DNA of 53,937 nucleotides from Globomyces pollinis-pini (lineage: Eukaryota; Chytridiomycota; Chytridiomycetes; Rhizophydiales; Globomycetaceae). The DNA is taken from assembly GCA_025399215.1 (NCBI GenBank), contig MU621197.1, positions 1-53,937 on the forward strand, in the 5' to 3' direction. Below the pieces are notes generated by a model that was given only the letters and a program-made list of their open reading frames with translations, made no database searches and was not told the origin of the DNA. Shown here one piece after another: positions 45,291-53,937 of the stretch. A program made the position numbers and the translations under genes. Positions within the stretch are counted from its first letter, which is position 1. The number at the start of each line of letters is the position of its first letter.

Positions 45291-46754
45291 TTAAATGTTT
45301 TGATTGTACGAGAATAAGTTCAAAGGATCATACTGTTGCTTGATCTTCTTCAAACGATCATGATTAGGACCAAAGAAATTTGCCGATTCAGATTTATCAT
45401 TTTGAATTTCACCTACAGCTTGATACCTAGCTGATCCATACACTTCCAATTCCTTTACGGCTTTACGACACCATTCAGTGGATTTGATTTTTTGTTCCGG
45501 GGTACCATCGAATTTACTCATTACCAATACCCATAACTTTGCGTTACGATGTGGGAAAGCAGTTGCATCTGGTTTGACGGATGAAAATTTACCACCAAGG
45601 TAGAAAATGACAATACTACATTCAGATGGTTGATCCACATGAGTTAATTCCCAAATTTTTTCAACAGCTGTATCTGGAAGTTCATCAAGTAAAACACTTT
45701 TTTCATAATAATATCCAGTTGATTGACCTTTTCCATCTTTTCCTAAAGCAAGTGATTGTACACCTTTATGATAATCAATTGGCTTTAAAGTATTTGCAAT
45801 TGGTGATCCCAAATTAGCAGATTTAATCAATTTTTCACCTTCTGAAGGATCCCCATTATACGTATAAACTGCAATAAATGGCCCTCCACCAGCAGCAACG
45901 GTCATCAAAATCATTTCATCAGGTAAAGTTAATGAAAAATCTCGATGAAGTTTAAAGGCATCTAATGGAGCAGTTTGAATTAAAGATAATAATCCAAATG
46001 GTAAATAAACCATGGCACCAGCATACATGATACTATCTTTTGGTAGATCATGTAATTGATAAGTTATCTCAATGACAACACCAAAATTACCACCTAACAA
46101 TCAATTTCACAAAACCTTACCTCCACCACGTAATGCCCAGAAAAGATCTTGATTCTCATTTGCATTTGCATTCACGATACGACCATCCAAAAGAGCAATT
46201 TTAATTGATAATACATTATCAATAGTCATCCCATAAGATTTTGCTAAAAATCCTAATCCACCACCTAAAGTCAACCCAATCAAACCAGTATCAAAATTAG
46301 TTCCACAAGTAGTTGACATGTTGTATGGAGCACATGCAGCATCAAATTCACCCAATTTGACACCAGCTTGAGCAGTAGCAGTTTTTTGTTCTTTATCAAT
46401 ACTGATGTTTTTCAATAATCTTGTATCGATAGAAAGGGCATTATTAATAGATGAATAATGAGAATGTTTTCCACCCGAAATACATACTTTTAATTGATGC
46501 TTATTGATAAATTTGAGAATATCAGCAATTTCAGTTTCATTAGCTACTAGAGCAATAGCAGAAGGAGTACCTGATACATCCCAATTCCAAGTAGTTCTAA
46601 TTTCTTGATAATCTGAATCTGTTGGAAGAACCAATCTTCCTTGTTTTAAAATAGATTTCAAGTCATCTACAGGAACTGCCAAGGGTTTTATCGTAGTAAT
46701 ATCACAAGTAGGTGGAGTAGGTTCGGTAGTAAAGAACGCTTTAAAAAATGACAT
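45291..46754 (-). CDS. FAD-linked oxidase, berberine-bridge-enzyme (BBE) type
   Basis: Seen: the ATG at 46754 (MSFFKAFFTTEPTPPTCDIT; the open frame extends upstream to 46826 without an ATG), then a PCMH-type FAD domain: SAIALVANETEIADILKFI, VCISGGKHSHYSS with the histidine usually bound to FAD, AQAGVKLGEF, TTCGTNFDTGLIGLTLGGGL and FWALRGGGGNFGVVIEITY. The glycine run is completed across a 27-nt intron at about 46101-46127. The C-terminal BBE motif is KQQYDPLNLFSYNQ, with the stop at 45291. Known: these enzymes oxidise alcohols, sugars or alkaloids with O2. The substrate cannot be inferred. Members are often secreted, but the N-terminus here is not a clear signal peptide. Confidence 0.85.
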
Positions 46755-46900
46755 TAAAGAATTTCGGGTCAATGTTTTTGTCAAGTCATTCGTGAATAAT
46801 GAAAACGTGTAAACAATCCAATCCAATAAAATGGTTGAAAAAAAGCAAGTATTTTAGTTGATAATAAAGAAAGAAAGAGTTTGATTTTTTTCAAGTATTC

Positions 46901-47937
46901 ATGGAAGTGTTACCAAACATCAAACGATTGAGCTCTAGAGTGATTGTTATACTAGGTCAAAATCCTGGCAAATTCACTTTACAAGGAACGAATACTTATT
47001 TAATTGGAACTGGGAAAACTAGAATATTGTTAGGTTGTCATTCTATTACCTAATGGTAGACCCTGGTGAAGGTATACCAGCATATGCTGAATTACTTCAA
47101 AAATCATTGGTACAAGAAAATGTATCGACGATTTCCAAAATATTATGTACTCATAGACATAAAGGTTTGTTGATTTCATTAAACATTCAAAAGGTAAACA
47201 ATCAACTGGATTTGAATCATGAAGGTAGTTGAACTAGATCTGATTCATCTTGTAGGTTTCCCTTATTCAATAACAGATTCAGATCATGTAAAAGGTGTAC
47301 ACCAAGTTAGAGATTTGATGGGATATCAAATACCTGCTTATAAAAGATTAGTACCATCAGACACAAATGATGAATACAATTTCATTGATATTCCAGACAA
47401 CCAAATATTTGATATTGAAGGAGCAACTTTACGTGCTATTCATACTCCAGGTAATTATTGATTGAATTCTTAATTTTAGGACATACAGATGACCATGTTT
47501 CCTTTTTATTGGAGGAAGAAAATGCAATATTTACAGGTGATTGTGTACTTGGTCAAGGATCCGCTATCTTTGAGAATTTATCAGATATTATGAATTCACT
47601 CTCATCATTGTTAACCTTAAACCCCAAAATACTATATCCTGGCCATGGTCCAACCGTATTTGATGGTCCAAAAAAGATTACAGTACTTGATTGTTTTAAT
47701 AACTATTTTAGGAATATATCAACAATCGACTGGACAGAGAAAAAGCTATAATCCAATTATTACAAACAAATGATATGACCAGTGGTGATTTAACTAAAAC
47801 GATTTACAAAGGTTACCCTGAAAGTATACTAGAAGCAGCTGAAAGAAGCGTTATCCTTCATCTTCAAAAATTAATGGAAGAGAAACGAGTGGTAGTAAAC
47901 CAAGATACATATCGTTATCTCCAGTAAATAATTTCTT
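46901..47937 (+). CDS. LACTB2: LACTB2-type metallo-beta-lactamase-fold endoribonuclease
   Basis: Known: LACTB2 is a zinc-dependent mitochondrial single-strand endoribonuclease. Seen: the ATG at 46901 ([20 protein letters not shown]), [18 protein letters not shown] and LDPGEG (across a 26-nt intron). The zinc motif is THRH-K-DH, which is formed only by removing the 118-nt stack at 47165-47282. Then come [16 protein letters not shown] and, after about 28 nt, [20 protein letters not shown] with [20 protein letters not shown], and after a 29-nt intron [18 protein letters not shown], ending DTYRYLQ at 47937. All metal ligands (HxHxDH, H, D, H) are present. The length of about 280 residues equals the human protein. 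Confidence 0.92.
47165..47282 (+). other. four-unit stacked intron in LACTB2
   Basis: Four intron-sized units abut: 47165-47193 (29 nt), 47194-47224 (31), 47225-47255 (31) and 47256-47282 (27). Each begins GT, ends AG and is separated from the next by nothing (AG|GT three times). Removing all 118 nt makes CAT AGA CAT AAA G|AT CAT, the HxHxDH zinc site, continuing [11 protein letters not shown] as in LACTB2. Partial removal leaves stop codons or foreign residues within the catalytic motif. Confidence 0.8.
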
Positions 47938-48030
47938 GACCAAAATCGATATGATCAAATCAAATTGAACTTCAATATAATTCAATGGGTATCAAGAGTA
48001 TTGTGTGAAATTAGTTTATGAAGTTGTTTA

Positions 48031-48867
48031 TTACAATTCATCATTTGAAAGGAAAGCTGGAACAAAATTTGGAAAGAAATTGAAGAATACAATCACACCA
48101 ATTACAGCAATGAATATAATTGAAAAAGAGAGTTTTTTAGATTGTGATGGATACAATTTGACTTTTTTATGATGTAAAGTAGCAATAATGGGATCGATTG
48201 CAGATAACAAGATATGAGATATCCAATCACCATGAGTAAATGGAAACCCTGGTCCTTGAAATCTTCTTATGAGTTTCTTTTGAGATGAATACGTATCCGT
48301 AAAATGAAATCGTTCTTGTTTATGATTCCATCTAAAAAACATTTTAATTGTTGAATCATCCATTCCACAATTGACCATTGAAATAGACGTACTTTGATCC
48401 CGTTTATATTTGAAAAGATCTTTGATGATTTTGGTATCCATTATAGTAGAATCCCCACATGTCAATATGATCAACAGTAACTGTTTTTGATTGGATTCTT
48501 TACGACTACGATCTAGAAATATTTTATCAATCAATTGAGTTAATAAATTATAACCAATTGGATTTGAATTGAAGATTGTATCCAATTGTTTTAGATCATT
48601 CAAGATTTGTCCAGGTCGATTTATAAATTGAATTTGGATGTTTGGATGACCTATTGAATCAAGTAATTTCCATAATGAAGAGACAATTTCTTTCATATCC
48701 AACCATCGATTTTGGGATTGATAGTAAGAATCCACAACAGGGGTATTCATAAATGTGGAATCATCACAAACAATTATGATATCCTGATCATTCAATAGAC
48801 ATAGTTTTTCAATCATTACTGGTTGAAGATTGAATTCCTTTAGATTTTTGACATTGATTTGATTCAT
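48031..48867 (-). CDS. vWA-like protein with C-terminal membrane anchor, ends NDEL
   Basis: Seen: an uninterrupted frame with ATG at 48867 (MNQINVKNLKEFNLQPVMIE; the frame is open to 48918 without ATG). A beta-strand/MIDAS-like start, DIIIVCDDSTFMNTPVVDSY, is followed by WLDMKEIVSSLWKLLDSIG, LLLIILTCGDSTIMDT and SISMVNCGMDDSTIKMFFRW, an order typical of von Willebrand A domains. The MIDAS DxSxS is imperfect (DDSTFM). Near the end, LSFSIIFIAVIGVIVFFNFF is one membrane span, followed by 13 residues ending SNDEL. Inference: a tail-anchored protein with a cytosolic vWA domain; if in the ER, the NDEL end would face the lumen. No close family is recognised. About 278 residues. Confidence 0.65.
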   Translation of the reverse strand: MNQINVKNLKEFNLQPVMIEKLCLLNDQDIIIVCDDSTFMNTPVVDSYYQSQNRWLDMKEIVSSLWKLLDSIGHPNIQIQFINRPGQILNDLKQLDTIFNSNPIGYNLLTQLIDKIFLDRSRKESNQKQLLLIILTCGDSTIMDTKIIKDLFKYKRDQSTSISMVNCGMDDSTIKMFFRWNHKQERFHFTDTYSSQKKLIRRFQGPGFPFTHGDWISHILLSAIDPIIATLHHKKVKLYPSQSKKLSFSIIFIAVIGVIVFFNFFPNFVPAFLSNDEL

Positions 48868-48954
48868 CAAAGATTTTCGCACACACACAAGTTCAGTATG
48901 AATACAAGAGTGAAGCAAATGAAGTAAACATTTTATTACGTTGTACTATGGAAT

Positions 48955-49493
48955 TCATTGACCAACAAGATCATCATCAATGATATCATTCGATTCCAAA
49001 GCTAATCGCATCGAGATTTGTTTAGCAGTTTCACCAATAATATCATGAATCTCCTTCTCATCAATCTCATCCTCCTACAATTAAAAAATATTATAGTCAT
49101 GTTACATCAGAACTTATCGATACAGTATCATCACCCTCTTCAAATTCATTATAATCTACATCCTCTTCATCACTTTCAAACGTTTGGTTAATGAATGCTT
49201 GATCTCGATATTCATTGAATTCTTTACCATTTCGAAGTTTTTGTTTTTGTAATCGAAGTGCTTCAATTGCAATATCAGTAACCTATTCATAAGAATGAAT
49301 GAATTGAAACCTCATCAATTGGAATATTATCATCTAAATCATCTTCAGAAATATCTTCATTGATGTCTTCAACGGTAAAGTCTTGATCTGCTTCATCTTC
49401 ACTTGGTAAGTTATCACTTAACAAGATTTTGGTTGAATAGGTATCATTCTCTGTGGTGAGATTGGTTGCATCTGTGGGATTGGTAGTTAACAT
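48955..49493 (-). CDS. acidic protein of unknown function
   Basis: Three exons from the ATG at 49493 (MLTTNPTDATNLTTENDTYS). The first is strongly acidic (PSEDEADQDFTVEDINEDIS). A 28-nt intron leads to VTDIAIEALRLQKQKLRNGK with FESDEEDVDYNEF, and a 49-nt intron leads to EDEIDEKEIHDIIGETAKQI, ending DDDLVGQ at 48955. About 150 residues, no membrane segment, short helices only. The family is not recognised. The composition resembles small nuclear or chaperone-like acidic proteins, but that is a guess. Confidence 0.65.
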
Positions 49494-49685
49494 GGACAAA
49501 TTTTTATCTGTCCAAATTGTCCATTAAAGTACACAAAAAATTGATGTTCAATTCCAGAATCAAAACAGAAAAATACCTGATACTAAAATGAATGTTAATA
49601 TTCATTGGAGTATCAGTTGAAAGAATTCTGTGTAGTTCGCGGTAGATCATACACGTAATTAAGATACTCAAAGAGTTTGTTGATT

Positions 49686-51313
49686 TTATTTGACAAAAGA
49701 TTTTGGAAATATCCCTTTTAAACCATTCAATTCTCCTTCATACCAATTTTCATCAACTATCAATCAAATATTTCATTAAACTATACCATCTCCAATGACG
49801 GTGATTTTATCTCCAACACGAAATCCTAAATCATCAGCTTCTGATGCTTCAAAATTCTTTATAGCCGTCACAGTATTCTTGGATGGTCTTGTGATGGGTG
49901 GTGGTAATCCAGGTGGAACTTTGATGCCTGATGTAAACACTACAATGATATCAACATGATCAAACTTACCTCTAGGTGGTGGAGATCCTAATCCTGATAA
50001 TATTCCTCCACCTCTGGATTCAGAATGAGAGGTGGATTCGCTATCTTTATTGGTTGAACCATATCCAGGAAGTCGAACTGGAGCTTTTCCTTGCGTACTG
50101 ACAGACATTCCACTGGCTAACTCTGATGTTGCGCCTGTAGAATGGAGAGTCTTTGCAGCCTGTGAAGCAGCTTTTGGATCTACACTATCACAATGATTAA
50201 TAATCTATGATATCATCTCTTAAAAAGGTAAAAAGTATTTACGAATAATATCAAGAATGTCAATACCTGAAACCAATACTCCCATCCGCTCCTCTACTTG
50301 GTTTAACACCAGCAAAGAATTGACTTGCAGCACCAGAAGTAGCCGCTTTTTTAGCAACCGAAAAAGCAACATCGCGATCAACAGACACTGTAGTATCTGG
50401 TGGTATATAATTTGCATAAGGTGTATCTTTTGCAAAAGAATTGATTGGGACTCCAATTTGAGGTTTGGACGCAACTGTATGTTATACAAAAAACTGTTCA
50501 ATACCTGAAATAAATGATTAAATATTTTGTAATGGATACATACCTATATTCATTAATATATAAGATATCCATCATCAAGATACCAGGTGGTTTGGCTGGT
50601 GTAGGAGGTTGTGCAGTATACCTAGGAAGTGATTCGGACTCACCAGGTCGTCCCGGTAAACTGGGTTTGAATGCCGGTTGATCTCTACGTGCTGTGGTAG
50701 GTGGATCTCTTGAAGGTAAACCAGGTTTGTTGATTGATTTCCGTGATGTTATTGGTGAAGTTGGTTTTGGCATCAAAACTGGAGGTGGCATTGATGATCC
50801 ATGAGAAGATGATACAGTTGATGCTATCGGTTTTGGTGTTAATGTTGGTGGACCTTTGATGAGTCACTTCCCTTACCAGTCTGACGTTGAGTGCCAATTT
50901 CAGGGAATACATTTGAAAATGCTGTTAATGTTGAAGATTCAATCCAGTTTCGTTTATCCAATTCTGTAGTTTGTGAGTATTATGAATGACAAACCTATTC
51001 CTTGTAAATAAGTAATGATTACCTGTGGAGATTAAAAGAATTGTAGTTAGTACCTTTAAGAGAAGATTAGGAACTAATAGAAGGTACCTATGCATAAGGA
51101 ATTGCAAACAATTTGTACCTAAAATCAACTCCTGAACTCTATGAGTGCAATACCCTTGTAAATTCATTTGAATGTAAAAATACAAAAATCCACGGATAGA
51201 CAGAGTAAGGGAAAGATTGCTTCAGATACCGTTGTAGTCTTACTTACGGAGTTGTCATTGATGAACTCTACTCGGTTTTCGTCATCACCAGCAATTAGAG
51301 TATGAGGTGTCAT
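49686..51313 (-). CDS. SH3-domain adaptor with proline-rich linker
   Basis: Seen: a likely start at the ATG at 51313 (MTPHTLIAGDDENRVEFIND). Then comes QSFPYSVYPWIFVFLHSNEF and, beyond an intron stack, ELDKRNWIESSTLTAFSNVF. A proline-rich region follows (SSMPPPVLMPKPTSPI, NKPGLPSRDPP, FKPSLPGRPGE, TAQPPTPAKPPG), then a low-complexity segment (VAKKAATSGAASQFFAG and SVDPKAASQAAKTLHS). The C-terminal SH3 domain is TAIKNFEASEADDLGFRVGD, KITVIGD-VDENWYEG (across a 30-nt intron) and GLKGIFPKSFVK, with the stop at 49686. ALYDF-, WYEG- and FPxxYV-like SH3 positions are all recognisable. Inference: an actin or endocytic scaffold. ABI, the WAVE-complex SH3 subunit, was considered, but its N-terminal homology is not visible. 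5' exons are uncertain. Confidence 0.65.
50964..51118 (-). other. five-unit stacked intron in the SH3 gene
   Basis: Five GT...AG units of 31, 34, 31, 28 and 31 nt abut without exon bases: 51118-51088, 51087-51054, 51053-51023, 51022-50995 and 50994-50964. A putative 13-nt microexon (51131-51119) and a 22-nt intron (51153-51132) precede it. Removing all five joins G to AA TTG GAT (ELDKRNWIESS) in frame. The protein here is not a recognised family, so the exon call is inferred from phase alone. Confidence 0.6.
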
Positions 51314-51884
51314 TCGAAATCGTGCCTCCGAATGAAAATAATTATTTACACCACAAAATACCCACTACAATTTTAAAATTTAGTATAGATTCCAGCATGA
51401 ATAAAGATGAATTCTTACAATATCATATTATATAGTACAAATTATGAAATATATAATTGAATTGTTGTTATTATATCTAGTGAAGGTATGTGAACTATTT
51501 TTATGCCTTGAACAAGCTTGATCAACAAGGGTATCAAATAGTTTGATTTATTGTTAACCATATTGTTCCATTCAACCATTAATATCTGATTGAATCATAT
51601 ACAATTTGGTAATATGAAAATGGTCTTTTATAAGACTCTTTTTTCAGAGAAAAGTTCTTTCCGTTCAAAATTCATTGCTAAGGAGGTTTGTAAAAATCTT
51701 ACCATTTGTAAGATTCAATTATACACTATCCAGAATAATTTAGTCAATCACATTTGATATTTACTAATGCAAGTAAGTAAAAGAAGCAAGTTGAGCTTAT
51801 TCAGATTAATTTGAAATAAGGACTAATTCAACAGGTTAACAATACTTTTAATACTAAAAATTAAGTCCACAGTTTATTATTATT
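51314..51884. other. AT-rich intergenic region
   Basis: No gene was seen in 571 bp between the SH3 gene start and the SRPBCC gene stop. A GT-free open stretch just upstream of 51313 (reading GVNNYFHSEARFR) could be part of a 5' exon of the SH3 gene but has no supporting start. Confidence 0.4.
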
Positions 51885-52367
51885 TTAGACAGGTTTCTCT
51901 GCTACTTTGGATTCTGCAAGTTTCTTCAAAGCTTCATTCATTGAAATAAAACCCTTTTTGGTATTTTCAACTGAGGTCATAAGTTTGAATAAACCAACTC
52001 CAACACCAGTAAAACATTCTCCTTGGACAAAACGAGTTTTTGTTCCATTTTCTAATGGTAGAAATTGAAACCAATGTTCACCAGCAAGTAACCATTTTGC
52101 TACGACAGTACCAACCCATCGAAATTCGGTTGGACTATTGATTAATACTTGTGGAGTAAAAGTCATAGGAGATTGTTTTTCGATATTGATAATGACTTTT
52201 AATTGAGCATATGAGGTAGTAGGATTATTAAAATCACCTTTCAATGATGACATTGATGTGATGAAAGGATTCCAATCTGGATATTTGGACCAATCCATGA
52301 ATATAGATTTGACTAATTCCGGCGGACAGTCAATAACAATTTCCGTTTCTAAAGTATTTGAAGGCAT
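51885..52367 (-). CDS. SRPBCC (START-like) domain protein
   Basis: Single exon, ATG at 52367 to stop at 51885, 160 residues. Seen: ETEIVIDCPPELVKSIFMDW, YPDWNPFITSM, then alternating beta strands (YAQLKVIINIEKQSPMTFTP; FRWVGTVVAKWLLAGEHWFQ; GTKTRFVQGECFTGV) and a C-terminal helix MNEALKKLAESK. This is the pattern of the polyketide-cyclase/dehydrase branch of SRPBCC proteins (helix-grip fold with a hydrophobic cavity). Known: members bind or act on small hydrophobic ligands. The ligand is unknown. Uncharacterised fungal proteins of this size with a YPxWNPF motif are common. It is unusual here in lacking introns. Confidence 0.82.
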   Translation of the reverse strand: MPSNTLETEIVIDCPPELVKSIFMDWSKYPDWNPFITSMSSLKGDFNNPTTSYAQLKVIINIEKQSPMTFTPQVLINSPTEFRWVGTVVAKWLLAGEHWFQFLPLENGTKTRFVQGECFTGVGVGLFKLMTSVENTKKGFISMNEALKKLAESKVAEKPV

Positions 52368-52889
52368 TTGAATTCAGTTTTTAATTTTCTGGTTAAAGAA
52401 CTCGTTCTTTTTAAAGACAAAATCATGGAACGCGGCATTTTGTAATCAACAATTTTCCATCAGCCACGACTTTTGTTTATACCGTTGTCTTGCGTAAATT
52501 AACAGTTACAAACGCACTTTAAAATCAAGCAAATTAATAAATGAACCTACAGCATTTAACCTCTCGCAGAACTATCCCAAAATGCAGTTATCAAATGGTA
52601 GAAATTCTCATCCCAACAATAACCGGAAGTGGAAGTGGAGGTCCCTTTTTTTTTCACCACAATCATTGGTTACACTTCTATATGGGTGGAAGTAACCATT
52701 TTCCATTCACAAGCAAAGCTGCGTCAGTTCAAGTGGTTTGACCTTAATTCATAGCCTTTCAATGCTAACAGTTTGTGTGAGAATACCATTTTTGAATTAA
52801 CAAATTCCATTATCAACTTCTAACCAAAATTGACTGTAGAAAGGATCAGCAATATGTATAGCCAGCCAAAGAATCCTCATTTTATAGAA
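52368..52889. other. intergenic region between SRPBCC and HMG-box genes
   Basis: No supported gene. An open frame at 52541-52741 (plus) has no family resemblance and a histidine/phenylalanine-rich composition typical of chance frames. The first 150 bp should hold the promoter of the SRPBCC gene. Confidence 0.4.
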
Positions 52890-53937
52890 TTAATAGGTGC
52901 TGAATTGGTTTTTGTTGTCAACATGGTCGTTTACATCCACATACACATGGGATGATTCCTTCAACAGCGTCGCCATTTGGTCTTGATACTCTGGTTTAAC
53001 TACTACAGTAAATGTTGATGAAAACATTGATTTTGAAACTGAATTTTCGTGGTGTTTAAATAGAAACTTCGGTCGGGATATTTTGGAATAGTTTTCCACA
53101 TCGGGGTTTTGGGGGAATTTTGATGGTCTATTTGAAACCATTCTTCCGATCATTAGATGGGTTGTATTCCTCAATATGTACATTTTAATATCAAGTCGCC
53201 AACTCTGACCAACATACAAGTACAAGTTTACAGAAATTTATTGAACCAGAAATACCATTTGGATTTACAATCCAGTTTCTATCAAACAGTGCAGCAACAA
53301 ATCAAAGTTATACAGCGGTTCTTGTTCAAACATATTTTCTAAAGGGTATACAAAATGACTCCAATGTTTTGGAACATAGTAATAGTACATATCAGAAGTA
53401 TCATGGTTTAAGGTAGGCGAATCAGAAGTGGAACTGATCATTGAATCTGATCGTGGTTTTTTGAACGCAAAGTCATTGGAAGTTACAGAATGTTGTATAG
53501 GGGTTGAATGCATAAAATAAGGCTGTTGTGATAGTGATTGATTATTCTGTCTGTGGATTTTTGAACCATTTGGGATAGATTGCTTGACATTTCCCTGTAG
53601 CGTGTTGCTAGAAGTCAACCATCCCAACTTTTTAGAATCAAATGGCTCCACGTTTGATGGTTGTTGCGCGTCCTTACTTTCTAAATCCTTTGATCCACTT
53701 CCTTTGGTATCATGAAAAACAGTTAATAGAACCGTTTCATCAATTGGTCTGAATCGGTTTAAATCTTCAGATTCAGAATTAGTTTGATACAAGTTTGACA
53801 ATTGACAATAATATTTTCGGATATGAGATGGTTCTTTAGTCCAACAAATCCCCGCGATTTTGGAAATTTCTTGACTTTTGATGACCTTGAATACTTCAAT
53901 GATACGTTTCTTCATTATCTTTCGATAAATAAAGAAT
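52890..53937 (-). CDS. HMG-box (MATA-HMG type) DNA-binding protein, partial at right edge
   Basis: Seen: the frame is open from the window end. FFIYRKIMKKRIIEVFKVIK then SQEISKIAGICWTKEPSHIR and KYYCQLSNLYQ make up the middle and end of a MATA-type HMG box (family pattern FxxYRK...NxEISKxxGxxW..E...V...Y). The N-terminal residues lie outside the window. A serine/asparagine-rich region follows (SDSMISSTSDSPTLNHDTSD). The 3' end is uncertain. An uninterrupted reading stops at 53265. Alternatively a GT-AG intron at about 53274-53308 and another of about 65 nt lead into the open exon at 52890-53195 (WRLDIKMYILRNTTHL, then VKPEYQDQMATLLKESS). Known: such boxes occur in fungal mating-type and Ste11/Rox1-like regulators. 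The specific role cannot be told. Confidence 0.75.

Noticed and set aside
50925..51185. 86-codon open frame on the minus strand through the SH3-gene intron chain
   Set aside because: It begins at a true ATG only part-way, has no family resemblance, is hydrophobic by chance composition and cannot join in frame to the proline-rich exon. The GT-AG units explain the stretch better.
49686..51313. ABI (WAVE-complex subunit) identity for the SH3 gene
   Set aside because: The C-terminal SH3 and proline-rich linker fit, and NCKAP1 is nearby, but the conserved ABI N-terminal helices could not be found, so only the generic SH3 adaptor call is kept.
52541..52741. 66-codon plus-strand frame in the 52.5-kb spacer
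   Set aside because: Composition is unlike the genuine proteins here and there is no splice extension or homology.
1..53937. tRNA, rRNA, CRISPR arrays or transposase genes
   Set aside because: No cloverleaf with B-box-like sequence, rRNA segment, spaced repeats or transposase motif was noticed by eye. A dedicated RNA scan was not possible.

Overview
The window is AT-rich, gene-dense eukaryotic DNA. About 26 protein-coding genes lie on both strands, usually separated by less than 300 bp, and most are cut by very short spliceosomal introns. The introns are mainly 24-36 nt, begin GTA, carry a CTAAC/TTAAC-like branch motif just before the 3' TAG, and often leave no room for anything else. The gene content points to a flagellated, early-diverging fungus or a close relative (chytrid, Rozella or aphelid grade). 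It has a fungal-style MED15 with a KIX domain and a MAT-type HMG box, and also the axonemal protein CFAP44, the centriolar-satellite protein PCM1 and the WAVE-complex subunit NCKAP1. These last three are lost from ordinary yeasts and moulds. The species cannot be fixed from sequence alone.

Layout: 1-2.3 kb is a loose region with a Crinkler-like or ubiquitin-like N-terminal gene leaving the left edge, a decayed inverted copy of it, and a small tandem repeat. From 2.3 to 14.8 kb come a coiled-coil protein, exportin-4, PCM1 and MED15. From 15 to 27.8 kb come a membrane-associated acyltransferase-like protein, CFAP44 and the FANCM/Mph1 helicase. From 27.9 to 37 kb come LRRC40, a CMC2-like twin CX9C protein, ROGDI/RAV2, NCKAP1, TIM22 and a Bet1/Sft1-type SNARE. 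From 37.2 to 40.6 kb come an HSL-type alpha/beta hydrolase, a small heat-shock protein behind a heat-shock element, and a secreted class-3 lipase. From 41 to 54 kb come a tail-anchored protein sharing a repeat with PCM1, RAD52, a BBE-type flavin oxidase, an LACTB2-type metallo-hydrolase, a vWA-like membrane protein, an acidic protein, an SH3 adaptor, an SRPBCC protein and an HMG-box protein leaving the right edge.

The most unusual structure is in the introns. At four places (FANCM, the Bet1/Sft1 SNARE, LACTB2 and the SH3 gene), 2 to 5 intron-sized units stand directly end to end as GT...AG|GT...AG with no exon base between them. In FANCM and LACTB2 the conserved protein motif is restored only when the whole stack is removed, so these look like recursive-splicing (zero-length exon) arrays built from minimal introns. 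A second theme is a helical repeat of about 40 residues, shared by PCM1 and a tail-anchored neighbour 31 kb away, with a phase-0 intron right after each copy.

These genes do not form an operon. They are mostly housekeeping genes, together with a cell-motility set (CFAP44 and PCM1 for the flagellum and centriole, NCKAP1 for actin-driven crawling) and a DNA-repair pair (FANCM, RAD52). All exon structures were derived by eye from splice signals, reading frame and remembered family sequences, not from transcripts.
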